Source of the DNA: Saccoglossus kowalevskii
Lineage: Eukaryota > Hemichordata > Enteropneusta > Harrimaniidae
Assembly: GCF_000003605.2 (NCBI RefSeq)
Contig: NW_003156735.1
Span: 838,581-868,652, forward strand
Length of the DNA: 30,072 nt
Reading direction: 5' to 3'
A program made the translations under genes and the position numbers. Below the pieces are notes generated by a model, which saw only the letters and a program-made list of their open reading frames with translations, searched no databases and was not told the DNA's origin. Of this stretch, positions 20,914-30,072 are shown piece by piece (positions within the stretch are counted from its first letter, which is position 1; the number at the start of each line of letters is the position of its first letter).

Positions 20914-22887
20914 TCTACTGTTATGATAGCGACTTCACGTTCGCACATTCGGTTCACACGCTGTTAGACTATTGTTTAGAATCAACAACTTGCATATTTA
21001 ATGTGGAGATTATAAACATACATTTTAGGAATTTTATTAATAGATTGTTTACTTATTGTATTTAGTAATGACAACTTGCAAGGCTTTTACCGTGATACAC
21101 ATTCCTGGTAATCACGTGATCGTGCCAACGACTGCAACGATTGGTTGATCACATGTTTACTCCGCCACGCTTTAGTGATTTGACTTTTATTATAGAGAGA
21201 TTGTAGCCTTTGTAAGAGGGGGAGAACGAGGGAACGGTGCAGCGAGGGGTTACCTCGCGTAACGAACTTATGTGTATTCATTTGGGTCGAATCTGGTATC
21301 TCTACGTGTAAGTGACATCAGCCAAGCTGAACCCTATGTAATAATCAATTTCAATTAGAAGATTGATTACAACACGCAATGTTCAGAATAATTAGCAGAG
21401 ATGTGCAGTACAACTTATTGTGTTGTAAACAACTGGTTGATTGAGTTGATGTCACGCCTACTTGTGTTGGAAATGAGTAAACTTCGGTTCAATCGGTATG
21501 AAATGAAGTTCAGGCGTGATACATTGATTTGTGGTGCTCCACAAAATCGCCGGTTTCGACAATCAGAATGAGTGCGGTACGTATTTTCTTTGTACACAAT
21601 AAGAATTAATCCCGAGCTGTTTGTTCAACATCTAGGTTGTTTATGTATGCAATGTTTTGATGATGTAAGCAATGTCATTTGGCATGGAGTTCAGCTCGAA
21701 CATAAACAAAATGCTCATTGTAATAGTCACAGAAATTTTTATTTCAAATACAACCAACCTATAACATTTACATTGTAATACTTGAACTACTAAAAAAATC
21801 AGAACTGTGTATGAAGGTATGTATATTGCGATATGTCTGTTATAAATCGAAGAGGATCAGAGTTGGATAGAAATTGATTTTGAAGTGGTTTAGCCACCCA
21901 TCATTCCGGAATTTTTATGCAGTTATTTTCTGTAAAATATCTGTAGGCATTTACCACCACACTACTGTATGTGTACAGAACGGTTCTTTTTAGTATGTTA
22001 TTTTGAAGTTTGTTTGTAGCTTGGAGCTTTATGCGTTTAGCTAGGTGACTTAATAGTAAATTAATTATTTGTGCAGGGTATTAACATGCTGGACTACATG
22101 TTATTTGCGACTGCACAGAAAGAGACAACTGGATCACAATGCTAAATATACATGTACGCGAATAAATATTTACCTCACATTAAACAAAAAATAAGTCCAG
22201 ACTTTGCAATTCTAGCCTTGCTCAAACAAAACGAATATATATGTATATATACGTAAAACCTACATACGTACACCAATATTCGGAAGAAAACGTCCAGCAG
22301 AGGGGCAACTGACATGGCACTATTTGCATTGTTATTAATTTGTAAACAAACGAAACACCCTTATGATCCTAGCAATAGCAATACTGTAACTGTATTATTT
22401 CACAGAAATAGTATTTCGCCGTCTACAACAACCAAAATAAATTGAGTGGCTGTCTGAGATATTAATCTAAGCGTGATCTAAGTAAGGAAGTAGTGTAGCG
22501 TAATATGAATTCTCAATGCATGTCATTTAATCCGTCAAATTTACGGATGTGTTTGATTTGAAAATGTAACCGAAGCCAAATATCATTGTATTGTAATATT
22601 TGGGCAGAACGTCAATAAAGTTGCCCACTTTGTTCGAATAGTACATGTTATTATATTTCGACCACGACAACATGAAAAACGCAGAAAAGAGGCAATTTTT
22701 TTATAATATAAAAAGCGTCTAATTCCCAGATTTCTCCTGAAAAAACTTAATTGAATAAAATGAGTATACCTGAACAAACTTAAAAACATTTCACTTCATG
22801 ACTGCGTGAAATATTATATAAAGTAAATGACAATGCAAATGAAAAAAGGATTAGGTAGGATTTTGCGAATGAAGAAATAAGGTTCAC
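20914..22887. other. Non-coding; presumed 5' flank of the secreted-protein gene
   Basis: No TATA box or initiator could be placed confidently upstream of the ATG at 20913. A G+C-richer patch at 21190-21260 contains a 6-bp stem hairpin GCGAGG-GGTTA-CCTCGC. A 64-codon minus-strand frame there (21087-21281) has no recognisable domain. A 13-bp palindrome GAAATAGTATTTC is near 22406. Confidence 0.4.
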
Positions 22888-22899
22888 CTGCCATCTTGC
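22888..22899 (-). promoter_or_regulatory. TISU-like translation/transcription start next to a splice donor
   Basis: On the minus strand CAAGATGGCAGG is 10 of 12 to TISU (SAASATGGCGGC). It is preceded by a G+C-rich GGCGG and directly followed by a CAG|GTGAAC donor, so a first exon coding only M-A-(G) in phase 1 is possible. Without splicing, the ATG opens 26 codons. No matching phase-1 acceptor exon is established, though the alternative acceptor at 18696 has phase 1. Confidence 0.3.
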
Positions 22900-23470
22900 C
22901 GCCTTAGTTGTGATTTTGCAAAAGCTTTACTACAAGCCTCCATAGTCACATCGGTTAAACAATATTATGCTAATAATACGTGGCGTCTATAACCAAAATG
23001 TTTTTACATAAGTACTCCATTATTGATGAGTGCACGCGAAAGCAATTTTGAATTGAAAATTTAACTTTAGGCGATTTGTAGACTAATTATCTGTATTGCA
23101 TCAAAATTTCCTCAAGGCAACGACAATAAATGCACAAACTATACGTTTGTATACGTAAAAAACCATACTTAATTTTATTCATAGACATTATATTTGTTGA
23201 TTATACCTTCCAAAGTGTTAGGGACCAGAGTTGTATTATTTATTATTTATTTATTTAATGCTGTGTTATAATTCACCCTGTTTGAGCATGTATGGTTACT
23301 TTTACTAAGTAACTATTGATTTACACTCGGGCGGCGAATGGATCAAACGTCACACAGGTTACTGGTATCAAAACATACAACAGCAAATTTCATGATGAGT
23401 TGATACAAGAGACTGTGAACAAACACTATTGTTTATTTCTATGTAACTATGTATATAAATTGCCATCTCG
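22900..23470. other. Non-coding, no gene seen
   Basis: A+T-rich, with a TTTA/TTAT run at about 23237-23258. Nothing else recognised. Confidence 0.5.
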
Positions 23471-23620
23471 TGTAGTGTAGTGTAGTGTAGTGTAGTGTAG
23501 TGTAGTGTAGTGTAGTGTATTGTAGTGTAGTGTAGTGTAGTGTAGTGTAGTGTAGTGTAGTGCAGTGTAGTGTAGTGTAGTGTAGTATAGCGTAGTGTAA
23601 CGTAGTGTAGTGTAGTGTAG
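23471..23620 (+). repeat. Pentanucleotide satellite (TGTAG)30
   Basis: Thirty consecutive 5-bp units. Twenty-four are exact TGTAG and six carry single changes: TGTAT at 23516, TGCAG at 23561, then TATAG, CGTAG, TGTAA and CGTAG between 23586 and 23605. The variants cluster at the right end, so the left part is the younger, more homogenised part. The minus strand (CTACA repeats) is stop-free in all frames and gives spurious frames reading TTLHY repeats across 23368-23713. Confidence 0.97.
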
Positions 23621-24331
23621 TGTACTAAATGTTGTGAATTTCCTTCTGACATATACATGGTTATACTCCACAGCATTTGCTAGTAATTGAAATACATTAT
23701 AAACGCCTTCCACGTATCACATCTTAATTCAGCAATTAAAATGAACATAAAATAAAACTTAATTCAAAACAGAAATTAAAATGAAAATACAAGTTTACAG
23801 TTGTAACACCATGTCTCCATAATTGGGCCATTACCATATATAACACGTTTTGAGCACTTTGTAAATTATAATATATTCATCATCAATAATTTCACAGTTG
23901 AGCTGAAAGTACATTATCTCGGTTCGCTCAGTATTTAAAAAAATATGTATTTTTTGCACAAATATGGGTTATTTATATTATTACATGTTATATTCAATAA
24001 AGATGTATATCGATATATATAAATCATACTGTTCTCAAATGGCCAAAGTCGTAACACTTTGTCATCCTCGTTCTGTATGCCATACATCGTCGAATAAGAT
24101 GTTTGAAGCAAGACAACTGTGTCACTCTAACTATTTTTGTTATCATTTTAGGGATATTTATGGAATTAATATTTATAAATCAACGTGATGTGAAATGTGT
24201 GTTTGTGATGTTTGTGATGTTTGTGTAAACGAACATAGCACATTTATATACAGATTGTATATCTCCATCTAGTCACAATGGGGTGAGTTTACTGATATCC
24301 ATTTCAACGTAACATTCTTTGTCAGTTAGTA
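23621..24331. other. Non-coding with a short 9-bp tandem repeat
   Basis: A 74-codon plus-strand frame (23964-24188) is A+T-rich and of chance length. TTTGTGATG is repeated 2.7 times at 24202-24225. Confidence 0.5.
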
Positions 24332-24390
24332 TGGTTGAATGGTTAACACGTCAGTCTGCAGTGACTAGGCGCTGTTTCGTGTGTGCTAGA
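24325..24390 (+). mobile_element. tRNA-like SINE head remnant
   Basis: TGGTTGAATGG (24332-24342) fits the polymerase III A box TRGYNNARYGG. It is followed by TTAACACGTCAGTCTGC, typical of tRNA-derived SINE heads. At the expected distance (42 nt) GTTTCGTGTGT (24374-24384) is a decayed B box, 7 of 11. No functional tRNA fold is present. Weaker than the copy at 11.6 kb. Confidence 0.4.
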
Positions 24391-26883
24391 TGGAATTTTC
24401 TGTTGCGTGTTTACCTGTATAATCATTTTACCACATACGAGTATATTCAAATTTAATTTCACGCATGTTTAAATAAGGTAGTATTTACTAAGCATTCATA
24501 CGAGGTGGTAGAATGAGTGTATTTGCATATTTGTTGATGATTATACAATGAACTAATATAATTTTTAATTTTTCAAATTATTTTTATTAACAACTAGACA
24601 AAGCGGGGTAATTTTATGCGGGATTTAAGTCAGTCAACTGTCAACCGGCTTACCAAAAGGCTTGCTCAGTAAGGACAATTAAACTAAATTGCATCTAATC
24701 ATTTCATTTTTTCTCAATTTATCTTTCAGGTTTACATCTACTGATGCCTTCCATAATAGATGTGACTGCTCAACTTACCTTAAATTGTATTAGTCACATG
24801 ACTATTATTATTTAACTAATTGAATAATCATTTTTAGATACATTGTCCAGTTTCTAGTCACTACTATGTCATCAACTGTCATATATATATAAGAATTATC
24901 ATTGTATAGACTATTGACAATGTATGCATTTTCCGTAGATCATGTTTAATGGTTTAGTATTACATGTACTTATATACATCGCACGTGAAAATGTATCCAG
25001 CTCATTGCTCAATAGAAAAGTTAACACTCGAAATTTGCCTGTAGCATGTACATCGTCCGTGAATTAAATTATGTTATACGGGGGATAGTGAGATCAGATA
25101 AAGGTAAATTAGTACACACCTGATCGACCTAACACGCAGTCTTAGCACGAGTAATATATTTGCACCGGCCTTAATAGTTACGGGTCGATGAAGTAGAATA
25201 ATATAGCTTGAATTGTCTTAATCTGGTTAAAACTTATTTGATTCATTCGGTAAAATTTAGAGTGACTGCATTTGTACTGTTAATGATGACGGACTATTGA
25301 AACTGAATTACTAGTTAACGCTTAAATTCGTGAATTCAATTGCGGAAATGGGGAAAAAACGTAGGGGCTTTTCATCACCGGCTTGTACAGACAAAGGACA
25401 GTAAAGATATGCATAATTGTGTACTCCCAAAACGAGGCGATTTACGTTCGAGATCATTTCAGGTTTAATATTGGTGTGTGGGTGTCTGTACTTGTCATAT
25501 TAAACGGTGTTTAGTGTTTACACATCTTGTTGGTGACACTGATTACAGTTAACCATCGGCTTGTTTGTATGCAATACCAAACAATTTACTGTGGAGTTAC
25601 TAAAGTCACTGAACGTAACCCCTTCAATTATCAAATTTGGTGTAGACTTCTCAAAAGTTAACAATTTTTTTTGCGAAGGATTTGTTATACTTTTACAGAT
25701 GTGAACGGGAATAAAAATGAAATGGTGAAAGTAAAAAAAAGTCGACGATGCAACCTTAAGAAACAAACTAGCAAACTGATACGAGGTTCCTATTGATTAG
25801 CATAGCCATTAAGAATAAATGGTCCCTGTATCATGCCAATTGTGTCTCCAAGACAATGTCAAGAAAAAATATAAATAAAACAATAAGGCCGGGAACATAA
25901 ATAATATGGTATTCTGTATAACATGTTTAATTCACAGTAAAACTCAATAAACAAATGAATAAATCAAAAACTTGTGCGGCTACACTGAAGACATGACGTT
26001 GAATAATTTATTGTATTCTGCTGTTCATTTATTTCGTCCCGTGGTACTGTATTCTGTGCGTTATTGGCACCCGTTAAGAGCTAAGGCTAGACCATCCCGA
26101 CATGTCGTGTTACTTACATATGCTTCCAAACACTCCACAGTGTCTACTAAGTAACTGTGAATTCAGTTTGACCTCACGATATTTTTAACACTGTCAGTTT
26201 ATCTTCCTCTTCATACACGGCTTACATAGTAAGTTTAAGTTCTAGATTTACAGTCACACACCATTGCACGCTTGTGGGCATGATTTGTACTAGTAATCGC
26301 ACTCTATGTACGAATCTAAATAAACTGTCGCAATGTATGGCATTGCTTTTACTTTACAGTTCAAGCAATGTCATCACTAACTGCACACACAACATCGCTC
26401 ATTAGTCCAAAAACAAATCGCTAACTTTCGATAGCGGATGGTTTTGTTCGGTATTTACTAAAAACTACTAACTACAAAAAAACTAATTAAAACTAAAAAA
26501 CTTCTTTGTCCCAACCTGTACCCGTTTAGTTTCTTTGTAGTCAACAACATTGATCATGGGTAAATATGCGCAAACTCATTGTGCAATAGTTCGTGACAGT
26601 ATGTGAATATTATTGATCATTTATTGTGTTATTTAGTCCAAACTTGTGTGCATTCAGTAGATGTCATGTCAGGTCGATTGACAGGAGAGACGTTGTTGGT
26701 GGGAGCCAAATTGCACTATTTTTCGTTTTTATACAACCGTTACAAATTTTAAAAAGGTGTTTTTTGTAATGTATTCAGAAGAGCAAACTTGTTATTGAGA
26801 CAATTATTATGTGTTCGTTTTTTTCCAAAAGTTTTCAGAAAAGAAATCACTTAACTGGGCTGTATCATTAAACACAAACGAAT
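24391..26883. other. Non-coding stretch without a supported gene
   Basis: A strong pyrimidine-rich plus-strand acceptor (TTTATCTTTCAG ending at 24729) and a perfect minus-strand donor AAG|GTAAGT (24779-24778) lie within 60 bp, but no frame long enough to call goes with either. They may flank non-coding exons. Remaining open frames (25518-25766 minus, 25972-26154 plus) are of chance length. Confidence 0.45.
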
Positions 26884-26904
26884 ATGTACATATGATATGT
26901 ACAT
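26884..26904. repeat. 21-bp palindrome
   Basis: Ten-base arms ATGTACATAT and ATATGTACAT around a single central G. It is the longest uninterrupted inverted repeat with so short a loop that I noticed. A cruciform or binding site is possible; no flanking gene is known. Confidence 0.6.
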
Positions 26905-29900
26905 GGATCATGTGCAATTTTTACATTGACCCATTATCCATTTCTGCAAAAGGAGTTGCGTAACACACTTAGGCTGCGACAACACCCAACTTGTGACAAA
27001 AACACCTGAATCTCGACAAATTCGCAGAATTACTTCGTCAATCTACGGAAAATAATACGGAAGATGCTAAGGGTAGTTATAGGCATGTTAACTGACGTTG
27101 CGCGTCACTGACTGCCGTTTAGCTCAAAGATTAGTGTTAGGATTGAAGGATCAATTAATGGTCACTAGCCATAAAAACGATATCTTATCGGTTACCGCGC
27201 AAGGGCTGGAACATCGACAGTATAATCGGCAGACGGCAAACTTCAGAAAAATAGCAGTATGTGATTCGTGAAAGCCTAATTGAAATTACTGGAAATGTAT
27301 ACATTCAAATAACCAAAGAAACGTCACGTACTAACTACACCGTACAGAAGACCCCTTTCTATCACGACTTCGAATTACGGTACGAAACGCGAATTGTCGA
27401 TTTCATGTAGTATTTCATTTCTTCTCCATATAACAGTAGCAATTATAATTGGTGTGATTGATATAAGCGCCAAAGTTGTGTATGTAATTGTGTTAACGTA
27501 ATGACGCACTCTCTAACTGTATTAGTAACAGTCATACACCAATCCTCTTTCAATTTCCGATAAAATATAAATCATGATATTTACCTGCAATTCACCTGGT
27601 AAATTCTGTGACATCGCATAAAAGTAAATGCTTCAGTTGCAAATTTTGTTCGTATATATTATGCGGTAGTGTACGCCGTTGCTGGGCAAACCGAAATGAC
27701 AGTCACGAAGTCTGAGAATGAAACATGACATAATGAGGTATTAACATGTTTAACACAATCATTGAGATATAAAGTCTATATCCGCTGTGACACAAAACAA
27801 CATGGTAACACGTCAACGCTATAGCAGAAACATTGCTGATTAAATGTAATCGGAATGTATAGTCGGATCAAGTAAGATCGGTATTTGATGTATGTGCATT
27901 AGCTGCATCCCATGAGTTCAAATGACTGCGCATGCCATTGTGTTATTGTAAGTTAAAAATTTACAAAATAATAATAATTCTATAATTTAGTTTTCAGTGC
28001 CATTTGTGTTTGCAATTGAAAACCCTTAGAAACACAATTGTTTAGTTCATATATGTTTCAGTTATATATGTTTTATCAACAAAGTGCCCGAATTCAGCAT
28101 GAAAAGACACTATTTGTTGATTTTGTTAAAACCTTCACTTTTTGGACTATTACTATTTTAATTTTAATAAACTCTATCGCGCTGTCGAAACAACTTTGTA
28201 ATTAGGAAACAAGCACAGTCATGTTAAGTAGTCGGACTTTGTTTGACTTCGTATTTTTGCTTTGAATGTAATCCGACATTACAATCTAATCATTTATTTG
28301 ACAAGTATATTAAACTGATATGATATTAACATTATATAAAAACAAACTACTTTGAATGTTGCCCTGAGTATTATGTGTAGCAACTATACACAGTGAGATA
28401 TATTTCTATTTTGGTTAGTTTGACCCGACCAGAATTTGATACCATCCAGTTACCATTCCATATGCATGTTGATAATCCTGAAAAGTGAGCACAAATACGT
28501 AGAAGCAGATCTACGAAACCTTCTGTTACATGTCATAGTTTTGATGTCTTGCAAGTAGATCATCCCAGGTCAAAAAGTCACCCATTTCAGGTTGTGACTT
28601 TATGCCATGTAATGGTTCATTTGTGGGTAATAGACATATATTGGGTAGAAACTACAATTATCAGCATAAAATAATCGTATGGATCGCCAACACGCACGAG
28701 TCAAATATTAACCCCCAAAGCACCCAATAAGATTCAATATGTTTACCGCCTTGTGTTCGGGTTTATGACCAACGCATGGATACTTTAGACTGATGGTCAC
28801 CAGTACAGTTTAATGAAATTATATGCATATATATGAGAAACAAGAATGTACTCCAACCAGTTGAACGAACGCCACGCATTAATTACGTGAAACCATAGTT
28901 TATCAGGTACACGTATTATATGCTTGAAATAGTTCTCTTTTCTAGCAGTATTGTCAACACCTGCAACAATTCAGCGCTAAACGCGGTCCTCACCACGCAC
29001 CAACGCGAATATCCGAAGGGCTACAAAATTACGCACGGCATACACCACAGCAAGGTTGGTAACGACCTTTTGACAAGTACATAAATAAACAAATAAACCG
29101 GCCAGAAGAATAACAATTCTATAAATTAACAGCTTAGTATAATAACCTGATTGTCTGTCGGAATGTTCGGTACCTGATGATTCCCGACGTGCGTCGAAAT
29201 ATATCAGTTGGCATCGTTGCCCAGTGAATTTTAGGTAGCTAGTAACTGTTCATGAATTGAAGCATCATGTGAAGCGTGAAGATCTTTTGTTGGTCTTCAG
29301 CAACAACCACAACCACGATTTCTAAGTTTTTAAATAACATTATTAATTATCCCACGACACCTGTTCATTCATCACCTGATACTTATCTGGTGAAACCTTT
29401 TATGGTCAGCAGCATAGGTGTCCAAGTTCTGTTCTGTCGATAGCAGCTGTCTTGTAATCACCTGCCAGATTTGTATGTTTTAGGTCGGGTGGAAGCCATT
29501 AAAAGACACCTGATAGTGAGTTGAACCTCGTCTGATTGTTCTCTATGGACATGCCTTGACCAAAACAAAGTTACCGCCATTGTACTTGTTCATTTCCCGC
29601 AAAACTTTTTTTTTCTGAGGTGTAAACCATTCTAAAGCATTACCATAAAAATTTATGTTCAAGAAAATCTCATTGTCGATGTTGACTGCCTGTATGCCAG
29701 AGAGCGTGAACAAAAACATCATACCATTTGACAATGATTTGTCTCTGTTTCACATATACGGATCAAAAATAATCCATAACCACACAGAAAAATGGTGCAC
29801 CATCTTCTGTTGTCCAACTTGCCTCTCTATACTGCTTCTATTGTCACTGACTGTACACTATCTTCTTTGTGACTTAAAACGGCATTGTGTTGGCCTAATC

Positions 29901-30022
29901 ATAAATTTCACAAAGAGTGAGCAAGGAAATCCGTCCCTTCCCTGGATAGAATTGCAGGATGTTTTACTCGTCTGGAATTAGATAGATTAAGCTGCATTGC
30001 TACCTTTAGTATGGATTCTTTT

Positions 30023-30025
<3 letters not shown>
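26905..30025. other. Non-coding stretch without a supported gene
   Basis: Contains a hairpin at 29372-29393 (TCACC/GGTGA and GATA/TATC arms with one mismatch), a perfect 12-bp palindrome ATGGTGCACCAT at 29792-29803, and a 108-codon plus-strand frame (29655-29981) with one hydrophobic segment but no recognised family. A minus-strand CAG|GTAAAT donor at 27588 follows a ten-codon ATG frame, too short to call. Confidence 0.45.

Positions 30026-30072
<47 letters not shown>
30026..30072. repeat. (AT)n microsatellite running off the right edge
   Basis: 47 bp of uninterrupted AT dinucleotide to the last base; the true length is unknown. Confidence 0.97.

Noticed and set aside
21087-21281. 64-codon minus-strand frame with a true ATG and a possible GAG|GTAACC donor
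   Set aside because: Weak start context, no domain, and length within chance expectation for the slightly higher G+C there.
23368-23713. Two overlapping 88-102 codon frames reading TTLHY repeats on the minus strand
   Set aside because: Produced by the stop-free translation of the pentanucleotide satellite; no other coding signal.
29655-29981. 108-codon plus-strand frame with one hydrophobic segment
   Set aside because: Longest unexplained frame in the right half, but no recognised family, no promoter or splice context, and an open antisense frame overlaps it.
1-30072. CRISPR arrays, bacterial operons, intact tRNA or rRNA genes, known conserved microRNAs
   Set aside because: Searched by eye on both strands; none found, and the window is animal nuclear DNA.

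Overview
This is A+T-rich (roughly two-thirds A+T by eye) eukaryotic DNA. There is no operon structure and no Shine-Dalgarno-spaced genes. Coding sequence comes as short exons with consensus GT/AG splice sites, and there is a retroposon tail, tRNA-like SINE remnants, a MITE and microsatellites. The best protein match, a melatonin-receptor-like class A GPCR, makes it animal. The repeat types suggest a marine invertebrate (mollusc, other lophotrochozoan, cephalochordate or cnidarian are all possible). The sequence alone does not fix the phylum.

Layout. 1-900, minus strand: a clear GPCR exon (TM1 to intracellular loop 2) ends in a perfect GTAAGT donor; the rest of the gene lies off the left edge. 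1.2-2.4 kb: two weak candidate upstream exons for that gene. 2.65-3.0 kb: a complete 355-bp nonautonomous DNA transposon with inverted termini, an 8-bp target duplication and an internal 11-mer repeated four times. 3.0-16 kb: mostly non-coding, with a promoter-like block near 3.5-3.7 kb, a 22-bp tandem repeat at 5.6 kb, a diverged tandem duplication at 6.1-6.4 kb, two RFX X-box-like sites, a ZNF143-like site and a SINE head at 11.6 kb. 15.97-16.23 kb: a promoter-like block with two NRF1-like sites and a TISU-like ATG. 16.9-17.36 kb: the 3' end of a dead LINE.

18.5-20.9 kb, minus strand: two phase-compatible exons that I assembled by hand. They predict the N-terminus of a secreted or membrane ectodomain protein: signal peptide, ARA|D cleavage site, two cysteines and two N-glycosylation sequons. 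I do not recognise the family. This is the most interesting unannotated coding candidate here. Possible further exons lie at 8.5-8.9 kb but are weak. 22.9 kb: a TISU-like minus-strand start next to a splice donor. 23.47-23.62 kb: a 150-bp pentanucleotide satellite. 24.3 kb: a second tRNA-like remnant. The rest to 30 kb shows no gene I can support and ends in an (AT)n run.

No pathway links the genes: the picture is one GPCR gene, one probable secreted-protein gene on the same strand, and repeat-rich intergenic or intronic DNA. I found no convincing new system; the hand-assembled secreted-protein gene and the structured MITE are the items most worth checking.
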